Program-made: the position numbers and the translations under genes
Shown: positions 16,737 through 25,090 of the stretch, in pieces
How positions within the stretch are numbered: the first letter of the stretch is position 1
How the letters are laid out: each line of letters begins with the position of its first letter
Notes under the pieces: model-generated
What the model saw: the letters and a program-made list of their open reading frames with translations, nothing else
Told to the model about the DNA's origin: nothing
Databases searched by the model: none
Source of the DNA: an uncultured Bacilli bacterium
Lineage (GTDB): Bacteria > Bacillota_I > Bacilli_A > RF39 > UBA660
NCBI GenBank assembly: GCA_944351345.1
Contig: CALVPO010000002.1
Coordinates: 1-29,206, forward strand
DNA: 29,206 nucleotides
Direction: 5' to 3'

Positions 16737-17219
16737 TTATCTTCTCCTTCCTTTATACTCATCCTCTTCTAAATAATACAAATCATTAAACATGCTACTT
16801 CTTCTTTTATTATTAATAGTATTATATAATTTTATTCTTAACTGATTAATTATAACTTGAATTTTCTTTAATGTTAGGCTTTGATAAGTATTACCTAAAT
16901 ACTTTCTATAAGTATTTAATATATTTAACTTTAATCTCTCTGCATCCATAAGACTCTGCCTAACACCATCTTCATTATTCCCATCATCTTCATCTATAGT
17001 CTCAAGTATTTTTAAAAAATGCCTTATCTTTATATCAATTTTTTTCTTTATTATCTTCTCACTTAAACTAGAATTAACAAATACTATCTTATTAACACTA
17101 ATAGCATCATAAATATTACTCTTAGGAGTAATATTATAACCATCTAGTTTATCATATTCTAAATATAATATTTCTCCTGTTAAGCTATCTTTTTTTAAAA
17201 AATAATTTTTTCTATTCAT
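16737..17219 (-). CDS. Unknown 160-aa protein between trmD and murC
   Basis: Not recognised. The 160-residue soluble, basic and probably mostly helical protein has an N-terminal beta-rich piece (FLKKDSLTGEILYLEYDKLDGY), then SEKIIKKKIDIKIRHFLKIL, and a C-terminal conserved-looking helix pair (YRKYLGNTYQSLTLKKIQ and VIINQLRIKLYNTINNKRR). Its start overlaps the trmD stop by 8 bp and its stop lies one base before the murC ATG, so it is fully embedded in the operon and unlikely to be spurious. No function can be proposed. Confidence 0.8.
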   Translation of the reverse strand: MNRKNYFLKKDSLTGEILYLEYDKLDGYNITPKSNIYDAISVNKIVFVNSSLSEKIIKKKIDIKIRHFLKILETIDEDDGNNEDGVRQSLMDAERLKLNILNTYRKYLGNTYQSLTLKKIQVIINQLRIKLYNTINNKRRSSMFNDLYYLEEDEYKGRRR

Positions 17220-17874
17220 GATACTTTTCCTTTCTAGTATTAGTTAATTTAATTTGCATTTCTTTTCTATATTTTGCTATATTAGCATGATGACCAGACA
17301 ATAATACTTCTGGAACCTTTAGTCCCCTAAATTCAGCCGGCTTTGTATAAACAGGATAATCTAATAAACCATCATTAAAAGACTCATTCTCTAAACTTTC
17401 TTTATTGATAACACCATCTATTAATCTAACCACTGCATCTGTAATAGCCATCGCTGGTACTTCTCCACCTGTCAAAATAAAATCTCCTATTGATATTTCC
17501 ATATCAACAATAGTTTTTATTCTCTCATCAAACCCTTCATAATGCCCACATAATAATATTATATGCTTATATTTAGATAACTTAAAAGCCAAATCTTGCT
17601 TAAATTTTCTACCACCAGGAGTAAGCATTATAACTAAACTATCTTCATTTCTTAATTCATCTAGAGCATTAAATATAGGCTCACACATAAGAACCATACC
17701 AGCTCCTCCTCCATAAGAATAATCATCAACCTGTTTATTTTTAAATGGAGAATAATCCCTAATATTATGAACCTTTATAGTAACAAGTCCTTTATCTACA
17801 GCCCTCTTCATAATAGACTCATTTAAAAAACCATCAAACATACTAGGAAATAAAGTCAAAATATCAATTCTCAT
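17212..17874 (-). CDS. trmD: tRNA (guanine-N1-)-methyltransferase
   Basis: TrmD methylates G37 of tRNAs with a CCN- or CUN-type anticodon neighbourhood using S-adenosylmethionine and prevents +1 frameshifting. The 220-residue trefoil-knot SPOUT enzyme shows ILTLFPSMFDGFLNESIMKRA, VDDYSYGGGAGMVLMCEPIF, LLCGHYEGFDERI and SIGDFILTGGEVPAMAITDAVVRL. The length is slightly below the usual 240 because the C-terminal domain is short. The ATG directly follows the rimM stop, with AAAGGAT inside the end of rimM, so the two genes are translationally coupled; rimM-trmD is a classic pair. Confidence 0.97.
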   Translation of the reverse strand: MRIDILTLFPSMFDGFLNESIMKRAVDKGLVTIKVHNIRDYSPFKNKQVDDYSYGGGAGMVLMCEPIFNALDELRNEDSLVIMLTPGGRKFKQDLAFKLSKYKHIILLCGHYEGFDERIKTIVDMEISIGDFILTGGEVPAMAITDAVVRLIDGVINKESLENESFNDGLLDYPVYTKPAEFRGLKVPEVLLSGHHANIAKYRKEMQIKLTNTRKEKYHE

Positions 17875-18366
17875 TTAAATCAATCCTTTTATATTCTTAA
17901 TAGCAATATATCCCTCATTAAAGTTTACTTCTTCTATTATATCACTAACATATGGAATTAAACAAGATTTTCCTTCTACTTTTACAACTAGTAAATTTTG
18001 ATGTGGATAAATATCTATTCTAATTACTTCTCCTACTATTTTATTATCAATCATAACATTTAGACCAATCAAATCTTCATCTAAATATTCATCACTATCT
18101 AATTTTAAGTCTTCCTTATTTATATAAACCTTCTGAGATTTATATTTTAATACTTCATTAATATTAGTATAGCCCTTCATCGTAATCATATCAAACTGCT
18201 TATGAGGTCTATACGTATTTATCTCTTCTTTTATCTTATCTTTACCTATATATATATTCATACCAGAAACAAATACTTTATTCTTAAACTTAAATTTAGA
18301 TAATAACCTTACTTCTCCTTTAATACCATGTGTATTAACTATCTTACCAATATATACATACTCCAT
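17875..18366 (-). CDS. rimM: 16S rRNA processing/ribosome maturation factor RimM
   Basis: RimM assists assembly of the 30S head domain by binding S19. The protein has 163 residues: an N-terminal beta-barrel starting YIGKIVNTHGIKGEVRLLSK and a C-terminal PRC-barrel-like domain (DEDLIGLNVMIDNKIVGEVI, HQNLLVVKVEGKSCLIPYVSDIIEEV). ATG 18366 is preferred because it puts the conserved start YVYIGKI at residue 3 and has GGAG about 9 nt before it. An earlier ATG at 18381 overlaps the upstream stop. It is followed immediately by trmD. Confidence 0.95.
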   Translation of the reverse strand: MEYVYIGKIVNTHGIKGEVRLLSKFKFKNKVFVSGMNIYIGKDKIKEEINTYRPHKQFDMITMKGYTNINEVLKYKSQKVYINKEDLKLDSDEYLDEDLIGLNVMIDNKIVGEVIRIDIYPHQNLLVVKVEGKSCLIPYVSDIIEEVNFNEGYIAIKNIKGLI

Positions 18367-18380
18367 ATATATCAACTCCA

Positions 18381-19112
18381 TTACTTATTATTAAGCTCAT
18401 ACATAAGAATAGATGCTGCAACAGAAGCATTCAAGCTCTCACAGCTCTCATTCATTTTAATATATAAATATTCATCACATAACATATCTATATCTTGACT
18501 TATTCCGTGACCTTCATTTCCAATTACTAATGCAAAATGCGAATAAGTCTTAGACTCTCTAACATCACATCCATTAGTAACCTTAGTTCCTACTATTTTA
18601 TATCCATCATTTTTTATATTTTGGATAAATTTTATAGGATCTCTTTTAATAATATTTATATGAAAAATCATTCCTTGACTAGCTCTTACTACCTTAGGAT
18701 TATATAAATCAACAGTATCATTACTAACAACAATAGTATCTATATTAAAAGCAACAGCACTCCTAATAATACATCCTAAATTACCTGGATCTTGAATATT
18801 GTCTAATATTAATATCTTCTCTCCTATATTATTATCTTCTTCTTTCTTTCTTACAACTGCCATAACTTTAGAAGGCGTATCAGTCTGAGATATTTTTTTT
18901 AATACCTCATAACTTACATAAGTAGTATCTACATCTAATGGATATATTTCATCTTTATATAATATTAACTCTTCTATTAATCCTTCTTTATATGCTTCCA
19001 TTACCAAATGTCTAGTATCAACTAAAAACTTATTTTCACTATCTCTATACTTTTTATCTTTTAATTTAATTAATTTTTTTATATGCTCATTATTTACAGA
19101 AGTTATTAACAA
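18381..19112 (-). CDS. TrmH/SpoU-family rRNA or tRNA 2'-O-ribose methyltransferase
   Basis: The 243-residue protein has an N-terminal substrate-binding domain (NKFLVDTRHLVMEAYKEG) and a C-terminal SPOUT knot with the three SpoU motifs: LDNIQDPGNLGCIIRSAVAF, LVIGNEGHGIS, and MNESCESLNASVAASILMYEL. It methylates ribose in RNA with S-adenosylmethionine; the exact nucleotide cannot be told from sequence, although the length and N-domain resemble the YsgA/RlmB-TsnR branch. The start is a TTG (19112) with GAGGTGG directly upstream. Its stop overlaps the first possible rimM start. Position with rimM and trmD marks an RNA-maturation cluster. Confidence 0.9.
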   Translation of the reverse strand: MLITSVNNEHIKKLIKLKDKKYRDSENKFLVDTRHLVMEAYKEGLIEELILYKDEIYPLDVDTTYVSYEVLKKISQTDTPSKVMAVVRKKEEDNNIGEKILILDNIQDPGNLGCIIRSAVAFNIDTIVVSNDTVDLYNPKVVRASQGMIFHINIIKRDPIKFIQNIKNDGYKIVGTKVTNGCDVRESKTYSHFALVIGNEGHGISQDIDMLCDEYLYIKMNESCESLNASVAASILMYELNNK

Positions 19113-19129
19113 AATACCACCTCACTATA

Positions 19130-19759
19130 TTAATCTCTTAATTTTTTTCTAATCTCTTTATAATTTGGACAATACTTACTAACAACATCCCAAAAATTCT
19201 TAGAATGATTAGCTTCTATAAAATGAGATAACTCATGCACTATAACATAGTCCAAACATTCTATATCATACCTATATAATTCTAAATTCAAAGTAACATT
19301 ATGATTCTTAGTATTACATACACCCCATCTTGTTTTCATCTTTCTAATCTTTAAATTAGGTATAGGTATTGCTTCCTCAAAACGATCATACCAATACTTT
19401 AAGTGATTACTATAAGTAGTTCTTATATAATTATTAAGCCATTTATTAAATACTTTATCATCGCGAACATAAATAACATCACTAACTATATTAATAGTAT
19501 CATCACCACTATATATGATATCATATTTTTTACCAAACAAAAAAAATAAATTTTTATTCTCTTCTTTATTTAAAGTTTTTTCAAGCATCTTAGAAATAGA
19601 CTTATAATTATTGCTAAGTATCTTCTTAATAGCACCATTACTAGTAAAATAATTAGTAGTAATATATACCTTACCATCTTTAATTCTAATATAAGTATTC
19701 TTATTATTTTTCCTAACAACTACTACTTCATAATCTTTATTATTATAATTAAATATCAT
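19130..19759 (-). CDS. YgjP-like zinc metallopeptidase
   Basis: A 209-residue cytoplasmic protein of the YgjP-type (DUF45) metallopeptidase family. The zinc motif is VIVHELSHFIEANHSKNFW (HExxH plus the downstream His) near residue 175, preceded by RKMKTRWGVCNTKNHNVTLNLEL, a family hallmark. The physiological substrate is unknown. ATG 19759 is chosen; it lies inside the end of the LemA-like gene (11-bp overlap), so it is probably coupled to it. A longer frame to 19786 has no support. Confidence 0.88.
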   Translation of the reverse strand: MIFNYNNKDYEVVVVRKNNKNTYIRIKDGKVYITTNYFTSNGAIKKILSNNYKSISKMLEKTLNKEENKNLFFLFGKKYDIIYSGDDTINIVSDVIYVRDDKVFNKWLNNYIRTTYSNHLKYWYDRFEEAIPIPNLKIRKMKTRWGVCNTKNHNVTLNLELYRYDIECLDYVIVHELSHFIEANHSKNFWDVVSKYCPNYKEIRKKLRD

Positions 19760-20288
19760 TTTCCATCTTATAATAACTATAATCACTAAATCTAAATATC
19801 TTACTTACTACATTAGCAACACCTTTAGATTTATAGTTATTATATTCCTCTACTTCCTCATTATATATCTCTATAGAATACATTATCTTATACTGGTTAT
19901 TCTTAAAAGTATCCTTTAAATTCATATATATCTTATCTTTTAATAATTCATCATATATACTATCAAGAGATAATGCCTTCTTTAACAGATCATCACTTTC
20001 ATTAATAAGAGGTAATGTATCATTAACAGAACTATTCTCTAAAATAACCTCTTTCATCTTATTAAGTTCCATCAGCATATTATCTTCATGTAATTTATTA
20101 GCCACTATAATATTACTTATACTATCAATTATATCTACTCTTTCTTTTAAAGACATATATACAGCATTAAACTTATCTATAACCTTCTTTTTTCTAAATA
20201 CTAACTTATTATAAAAGCCTATTCCTATTATTCCTACTAATATTAAAATTACAAAAATTACTAAAATTACAGTAAACACTATATTCAT
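19749..20288 (-). CDS. LemA-family membrane protein (divergent)
   Basis: The 179-residue protein has an N-terminal membrane helix (about 4-26, VFTVILVIFVILILVGIIGIGF) followed by the LemA pattern YNKLVFRKKKVIDKFNAVYMSLKERVD and SISNII, a helical middle, and the typical end SIEIYNEEVEEYNNYK with VSKIFRFSDYSYYKMEND (compare YN..V..YN and F...F in the family). LemA proteins are widespread, of uncertain function, and often associated with membrane proteases; here the next gene is a YgjP-like metallopeptidase. The usual IPNLV motif is not conserved. AAGGAG lies about 10 nt before the ATG. It is the first gene of an eight-gene operon. Confidence 0.8.
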   Translation of the reverse strand: MNIVFTVILVIFVILILVGIIGIGFYNKLVFRKKKVIDKFNAVYMSLKERVDIIDSISNIIVANKLHEDNMLMELNKMKEVILENSSVNDTLPLINESDDLLKKALSLDSIYDELLKDKIYMNLKDTFKNNQYKIMYSIEIYNEEVEEYNNYKSKGVANVVSKIFRFSDYSYYKMENDI

Positions 20289-20310
20289 ATTTATTCAACT
20301 CCTTTTATTC

Positions 20311-20316
20311 ATTATA
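20311..20316 (-). promoter_or_regulatory. Likely -10 box of the lemA-like operon
   Basis: Perfect TATAAT on the minus strand, 22 bp before the ATG at 20288, with AAAGGAG in between. No good -35 hexamer lies 17 bp upstream (TGGTGA), so confidence is moderate. The leader would be about 16 nt. Confidence 0.45.
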
Positions 20317-20363
20317 CAATAAAATTAAATTTTTCACCACTATATTAAAATTAATAAATACCT

Positions 20364-21551
20364 CTATTCTTCTAACAAAAAATCAATTATATTTTTATGA
20401 ATAATACCATTTTGTGAATAATCTAATTTATCTGTAGAAATTACATACTTAGGATAATTATCATCAATATTAGAATAAGCTCCAAACTCTCTTTCTTCTG
20501 TTTCTTTACTAGCCAACGTATAAGTAACCTGATAATATTCTTTTTTATTATACTTAGTAGCAATAAAATCAATTTCCTTACCATTATTGTTTCCTACACT
20601 TACATTATACCCTCTATAAATTAATTCGTTATAAACAACATTTTCAAGATAAGCCCCAAATTGGGTTTTTTTATTCACATTTAATATTTGACCTAATCCT
20701 AAATCTGATAAGTAATATTTATCTTTTCTAGATAAAATTCTTTTTCCTCTAATATCAAAAGAAGAAACCTTAGACATTAATAATGAACTCTCAGCATAAT
20801 CCAAACACTCATATATAGTTCTTGTTGAAATAGGTATTTCTTCTTTTGAAAATTCTCTCAACATATTAGTTGGTGAAAATACTTGCGAAGGATTTGTAAC
20901 TAAATATTCCATTACCCTTTCAAACAAAGTGATATTTTTAATATTATGCCTCTTTACAATATCTTTTAAAACAATAGCATCAAAAACATCTGATAAATAC
21001 GTTTTCATACCATCTTCTGTTTTAAATTCAAACCTTTGAGGCAGTCCTCCCCAAAGTAAATAATCATTAAAAGCATCCTCTATGTCTCTTCTATCTTTAA
21101 TACCCTTTAACTCTATAACTTCATTAAAAGAAAATGGAGATATTTTAAATGATACATATCTACCAGATAACAAAGTAGCAAGCTCACTTGATAATAATTT
21201 AGAATTAGATCCCGTTACAAAAATAGAAACATTTAACGTCGCTTTAAATGAATTAATAGCTTTTTCCCACTCTGTTACTAACTGAATTTCATCAAAAAAT
21301 AAATAATATTTCTTATCATCAATAATTTTTTCTTTTACATAACGATTCAAATCTAAATAATCTTTAATAAAAGCATATTCTACATCTTCAAAATTAATAT
21401 AAATAATATGATCATCATCACTTTTTAATTCTTCCATTATTTGTTTTAATAAAACTGATTTACCACATCTTCTAATTCCTATAATAACTTTAATTAAATC
21501 AGAATCATAAAATTCTCTAATTTTACATAAATATTTTTCTCTTTTTATCAT
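20364..21551 (-). CDS. AAA-type ATPase with DUF4143 C-terminal domain
   Basis: The 395-residue cytoplasmic protein has a P-loop GIRRCGKS (about 25-32), Walker B YYLFFDEIQ (about 83-91), a sensor-like VTGSNSKLLSSELATLLSGRY (arginine at the end), and then the DUF4143 region (LRGKRILSRKDKYYLSDLGLGQIL-type pattern, followed by LENVVYNELIYRGYNV). The tail VGNNNGKEIDFIATKYNKKEYYQV resembles a restriction-endonuclease-like fold (E-D/I-D-F and KxxxxQV). Members are abundant accessory genes in gut bacteria with no defined role. AGGTGAT precedes the ATG. It has its own promoter and no operon partner. Confidence 0.9.
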   Translation of the reverse strand: MIKREKYLCKIREFYDSDLIKVIIGIRRCGKSVLLKQIMEELKSDDDHIIYINFEDVEYAFIKDYLDLNRYVKEKIIDDKKYYLFFDEIQLVTEWEKAINSFKATLNVSIFVTGSNSKLLSSELATLLSGRYVSFKISPFSFNEVIELKGIKDRRDIEDAFNDYLLWGGLPQRFEFKTEDGMKTYLSDVFDAIVLKDIVKRHNIKNITLFERVMEYLVTNPSQVFSPTNMLREFSKEEIPISTRTIYECLDYAESSLLMSKVSSFDIRGKRILSRKDKYYLSDLGLGQILNVNKKTQFGAYLENVVYNELIYRGYNVSVGNNNGKEIDFIATKYNKKEYYQVTYTLASKETEEREFGAYSNIDDNYPKYVISTDKLDYSQNGIIHKNIIDFLLEE

Positions 21552-21569
21552 TATTAATCACCTAACTAT

Positions 21570-21598
21570 AGTATATAATAAGCGCAAAATAAAATCAA
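21570..21598 (-). promoter_or_regulatory. Promoter of the AAA/DUF4143 ATPase
   Basis: TTGATT (21593-21598), 17 bp, TATACT (21570-21575) on the minus strand. The predicted start is about 12 nt from the ATG, at the AGGTGAT site. Confidence 0.65.
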
Positions 21599-21756
21599 TA
21601 TATTTTTCTATAAAAAAACATAATCTTATTTATCGCGAATTATTTTTCTCTTTTAATATAAATTTATTTACTTAAACAAAATAACTCTTATCCAAGTTAT
21701 AATTTAATTTTTTCACGACTATTTCTAAAATTTAATATTTATTCATATATATTATT

Positions 21757-23070
21757 ATGAAAAATAATTTTATAAAATCAACTATTATATTAATATTTGG
21801 GGGCTTCATAACTAAAATTTTAGGAATGATTATAAAAATAGCCTTAACTAGAGCCATATCAACAGAAGGAATAGGAGTATATTCTTTAGTATTACCAACA
21901 TTTAATTTATTTATTACTCTCTGTTCCTTAGGACTACCAATTGCTATATCTAAACTAATAAGTGAAGGTGAACATAATAATAAAAAAATGATTCTCTCTA
22001 TAATACCTATTATGTTAGCTTTTAATTTTATTCTTATGATTATCTTATTTGCTATCTCCCCACTTCTTAGTACTTATCTTTTAAAAAACAATGATACTTA
22101 TTATCCTTTAATGGCTATTGGTCTAACACTACCATTTATCTGTGTATCATCTATATTAAAGGGGTATTTTTTTGGTAAAGAAAAAATGTTTCCAGCTACT
22201 CTTTCTAACATAGTTGAACAATTAGTAAGACTAGCCCTAACTGTTACTATAATTCCTAATCTTATGCATTATTCTCTATCTATTGCTATCTGTGGTGTTG
22301 TTTTAATTAATATTATAAGTGAATTTTCATCTATTATAGTGCTAATAGTATTCTTACCAAAAAACAGCTATATAAGTCCTAACGACTTTAAATATGATAT
22401 ACCATTACTAAAAGACTTATTAAATATAAGCATTCCAACAACAGGAAGTAGACTCCTAGGCTCTCTTACCTACTTCTTAGAACCAATTATCCTAACTTTT
22501 GTCTTAGTATCAGTAGGTTACTCAAACAAATTCATAACAGTAGAATATGGTATTATTAATGGCTATGTCTATCCATTATTACTATTACCTTCTTTCTTTA
22601 CCTTAGCAATATCCAATGCTCTACTTCCTGTTATATCTAATAGTTACAATAAAAAGAACTATAACTATTCTAAATATAAAATTAAACAAGCTATAGTTCT
22701 ATCTCTAATAATTGGAGTACCTGCTACTCTATTATTTATGACTATACCAGAATATTTCTTAAATTTAATCTATAATACTAATGAAGGTGTTACTTATATT
22801 AAAATGATAGCTCCTGTATTCATTCTCTATTATATCCAAGGGCCTCTAACTGCAAGCATGCAAGCTATGAATATGGCTAAACAAGCAATGATAGGAACAT
22901 TTATAGGGGCAATCATTAGAATAACTCTATTATTCTTTTTATCATTTTTAAAAATAGGATTATGGAGTCTTATTATATCAAGTTTAGCTAATATAATATT
23001 TATAACTATACAGCATGCTTATTACGTAGTAAAAGCTTTAAACAAAAAAATAATTTATAAACAAATTTAA
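21757..23070 (+). CDS. SpoVB-family MOP-superfamily flippase
   Basis: The 437-residue integral membrane protein has some 12-14 hydrophobic helices in the polysaccharide biosynthesis/MATE-like (MOP) fold. The start FIKSTIILIFGGFITKILGM, ISTEGIGVYSLVLPTFNLF, CSLGLPIAISKLISEG, ILKGYFFGKEKMFPAT and VEQLVRLALT match the SpoVB branch. SpoVB/MurJ-type proteins are proposed or shown to flip lipid-linked wall precursors; in non-spore-formers SpoVB paralogues occur as lipid II flippase candidates. It is on the plus strand alone, and the upstream 20 nt (TTATTCATATATATTATT) show no ribosome binding site, unlike nearly every other gene here. It ends in a bidirectional terminator. Confidence 0.9.
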   Translation: MKNNFIKSTIILIFGGFITKILGMIIKIALTRAISTEGIGVYSLVLPTFNLFITLCSLGLPIAISKLISEGEHNNKKMILSIIPIMLAFNFILMIILFAISPLLSTYLLKNNDTYYPLMAIGLTLPFICVSSILKGYFFGKEKMFPATLSNIVEQLVRLALTVTIIPNLMHYSLSIAICGVVLINIISEFSSIIVLIVFLPKNSYISPNDFKYDIPLLKDLLNISIPTTGSRLLGSLTYFLEPIILTFVLVSVGYSNKFITVEYGIINGYVYPLLLLPSFFTLAISNALLPVISNSYNKKNYNYSKYKIKQAIVLSLIIGVPATLLFMTIPEYFLNLIYNTNEGVTYIKMIAPVFILYYIQGPLTASMQAMNMAKQAMIGTFIGAIIRITLLFFLSFLKIGLWSLIISSLANIIFITIQHAYYVVKALNKKIIYKQI

Positions 23071-23110
23071 TTTTTTTATCGCAAGTTATATTATATTAAA
23101 TAAATAAGAA

Positions 23111-23157
23111 ATAAAAGAGATAGAAAATCTTAAAGCAAGATTAACTATCTCTTTTAT
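23111..23157. terminator. Bidirectional terminator between spoVB-like and LysM genes
   Basis: Perfect 13-bp stem ATAAAAGAGATAG (23111-23123) / CTATCTCTTTTAT (23145-23157), containing an inner 6-bp stem AATCTT/AAGATT. It overlaps the stop of the minus-strand LysM gene. Confidence 0.8.
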
Positions 23158-24686
23158 ATTCTTCTAGTTCTAATCTTATGAATAGAACTTTCTAAATTAT
23201 TACTAACTCTTATCTTTAATATAGTACCAGCTTCAATATCATTAGCATCCTCTATATTATTATCAATCATAATAGTATTAATATCTACATTATGATTTAT
23301 AGCAATATCTAACAAAGTATCACCAGGTTTAACTATATACTTAGTAAATTTAGTTTCTTTATTACCAGGTATCAATATAGTCATACCAACACTAATACTA
23401 TCAGGATCCTCAATATTATTATAACTAGCTAATTCATCTACACTAACATTATACTTATAAGCAATACTAGATAAAGTATCACCACTAGCAACAACATATT
23501 CAATATCATCATTACTACTCTTAGTACTCTCATCAGTAGTGGTAGTAGTAGCTATTTTTTTATTTCCAGATGATTTAACATTAGAGTACAATACAATACC
23601 ACTAGCAGTAAGTGTAGTTGCTAGTAGAGTATATGCTATCATTTTCTTAGAAGGTCTCTTTATAGCTTCTACTACTCTATCTTTCAAATCTTTAGCATCC
23701 TTAGACCTACTACTTACCTTACTCTTAAGTAAACTAGCCTTATAAACACCATTAGCAACAAAATCTACTATATTATCTTCTATGTTCTTAAACTTATCAA
23801 ATATAACACTAGATTTAATTCTAGAAGACTTACTTCTATTAACCTTAGGATTTTCCTTATAGTTAATATGAAGTCTATCTTCTACCCTATCTTCATTATC
23901 AGGAATAGCAAACTCTGTATCCGTAACCTTACCAACAGTACTATCATATTTAAACATATAATAATTACCACGAGCTAGACCGCCATCAACATTTCTAACT
24001 TCGATAGTATCTCCATTACTATCAATTAAATTAAAATCATCTTCTCCTATATTATCTTGTGGTGTATGACCTATTATCATAATAGAATCTTTACTAGGTA
24101 GTTCATCTTTTCTATAATCATCTTCATATTTTCTAAACCAAAATATCTGAGCATATCTGCTATTATAATTATAATCTTTTAAATTATAAAAATCACTTAA
24201 AGAAAACAAAGGATTAGTATCATATATCTTTTGATTAAATAAAGCATGAGCAAAACAATATTTTTGTCCATCCACCTCATGTACTCTTTGTATAGGTAAA
24301 TTACCTAACCAATTAATTAATTTTTTAAATTTATAAGGGTCTTCGTATCTTAACTGATTAATATCAGCAAGAGTTGCAGTACCACCATTATAACTAATAG
24401 TATCAGCATAAGAATAAGCAACATCATCATTGTGACTAATAGCATAGCCATATAATAATTCATCATGATTACCAGGTATATATACTACCTTACCACTATC
24501 AGATAATTCTTTTATCTCAAGTAACATATCTAAACCACCAGTACCATCACCATATGGACCTCTATCAGTAACATCACCTAATATAACTACCTTATACCCC
24601 TCATCTATATATTTATATATCTTCTTCATAGCCTCTTTATTAGAATGAAGATCACTAATAGCAACAAATGATTCATTTTTATCCAT
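23154..24686 (-). CDS. PPP-type metallophosphatase fused to a membrane helix and two LysM domains
   Basis: The 510-residue protein has three parts. Residues about 1-240 form a calcineurin-like phosphatase with SDLHSN, GDVTDRGPYG, PGNHDELL, a His in YCFAHALF and another in IIGHTPQ; the DRG motif is typical of protein and bis-nucleotide phosphatases. A basic linker leads to one membrane helix at about 347-368 (MIAYTLLATTLTASGIVLYS). Two LysM peptidoglycan-binding modules follow: VVASGDTLSSIAYKYNVSVDEL (about 395-440) and IVKPGDTLLDIAINHNVDINTI (about 450-497). With no signal peptide at the start, the phosphatase should be cytoplasmic and LysM outside. ATG 24686 is chosen by AAAGGGGGAAG and because the consensus promoter occupies the longer frame. 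Confidence 0.93.
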   Translation of the reverse strand: MDKNESFVAISDLHSNKEAMKKIYKYIDEGYKVVILGDVTDRGPYGDGTGGLDMLLEIKELSDSGKVVYIPGNHDELLYGYAISHNDDVAYSYADTISYNGGTATLADINQLRYEDPYKFKKLINWLGNLPIQRVHEVDGQKYCFAHALFNQKIYDTNPLFSLSDFYNLKDYNYNSRYAQIFWFRKYEDDYRKDELPSKDSIMIIGHTPQDNIGEDDFNLIDSNGDTIEVRNVDGGLARGNYYMFKYDSTVGKVTDTEFAIPDNEDRVEDRLHINYKENPKVNRSKSSRIKSSVIFDKFKNIEDNIVDFVANGVYKASLLKSKVSSRSKDAKDLKDRVVEAIKRPSKKMIAYTLLATTLTASGIVLYSNVKSSGNKKIATTTTTDESTKSSNDDIEYVVASGDTLSSIAYKYNVSVDELASYNNIEDPDSISVGMTILIPGNKETKFTKYIVKPGDTLLDIAINHNVDINTIMIDNNIEDANDIEAGTILKIRVSNNLESSIHKIRTRRI

Positions 24687-24723
24687 AAAATAAACTTCCC
24701 CCTTTCTAAAACGGGCAAGTTCT

Positions 24724-24752
24724 ATTCTATAATAAATATATACTATTGTCAA
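24724..24752 (-). promoter_or_regulatory. Strong promoter of the phosphatase-LysM gene
   Basis: Consensus TTGACA (24747-24752), 17 bp, TAGAAT (24724-24729). The leader is about 31 nt. This is the best -35 match of the chromosomal part of the window. Confidence 0.85.
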
Positions 24753-24845
24753 CTATAAATTAATTGTACTTTACACTTATTCGATATATAGATAAAGTAA
24801 TATATATAATAAAAACCAAGAATATATTATATATAAATAATAAAT

Positions 24846-24889
24846 ATAAGCAATTATTGATACTACAGTTTATATCAATAATTGCTTAT
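24846..24889. terminator. 17-bp perfect hairpin, probable terminator of the interrupted gene
   Basis: ATAAGCAATTATTGATA (24846-24862) and TATCAATAATTGCTTAT (24873-24889) are perfect reverse complements with a 10-nt loop. It is 12 bp after the stop at 24902 on the minus strand and is followed by a T-rich stretch. The interval 24753-24901 holds nothing else except AT-rich spacer. Confidence 0.75.
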
Positions 24890-24901
24890 TTCTTCTATAT
24901 A

Positions 24902-25090
24902 TTAATTAGTTTTTACAATATATGGACTATTTACAATACCATTACCATCTATAATCTCTGTTTCAGGTTTGAGTGAAATTGATGGACGTACACCATTTGC
25001 AATAGTCACTCTATTGCCAGTCAATTTACCCAAAGGGTGCACAATTAACCCACCACCACAATAGTCTATAAAGACGTCTGGCGTACCAAC
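24902..25090 (-). pseudogene. 3' remnant of a surface/pilin-like protein gene interrupted by the mobile element
   Basis: This frame encodes a C-terminal tail, VFIDYCGGGLIVHPLGKL, then NGVRPSISLKPETEIIDGNG and IVNSPYIVKTN, ending at a stop before a strong hairpin. I recognise the ending VRP.ISLK....GDG....PY.V as the common C-terminus of exported, often prepilin-like, proteins of gut Firmicutes. Only about 60 codons remain, with no start of their own. Upstream the frame runs into the recombinase gene in another phase, so the 5' part should lie on the far side of the element, beyond the window. Base composition (GC-richer, GGTGGTGGG) differs from the flanks. Confidence 0.55.

Noticed and set aside
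2592..23070. A sporulation gene set (SpoIIM, SpoVB)
   Set aside because: Both families occur in non-spore-formers and no other sporulation gene is present in the window.
23539..23745. Plus-strand frame inside the LysM gene
   Set aside because: Antisense shadow without a start signal.
24764..24976. Plus-strand 70-codon frame
   Set aside because: Low-complexity AT-rich sequence that runs through the strong hairpin; no ribosome binding site.
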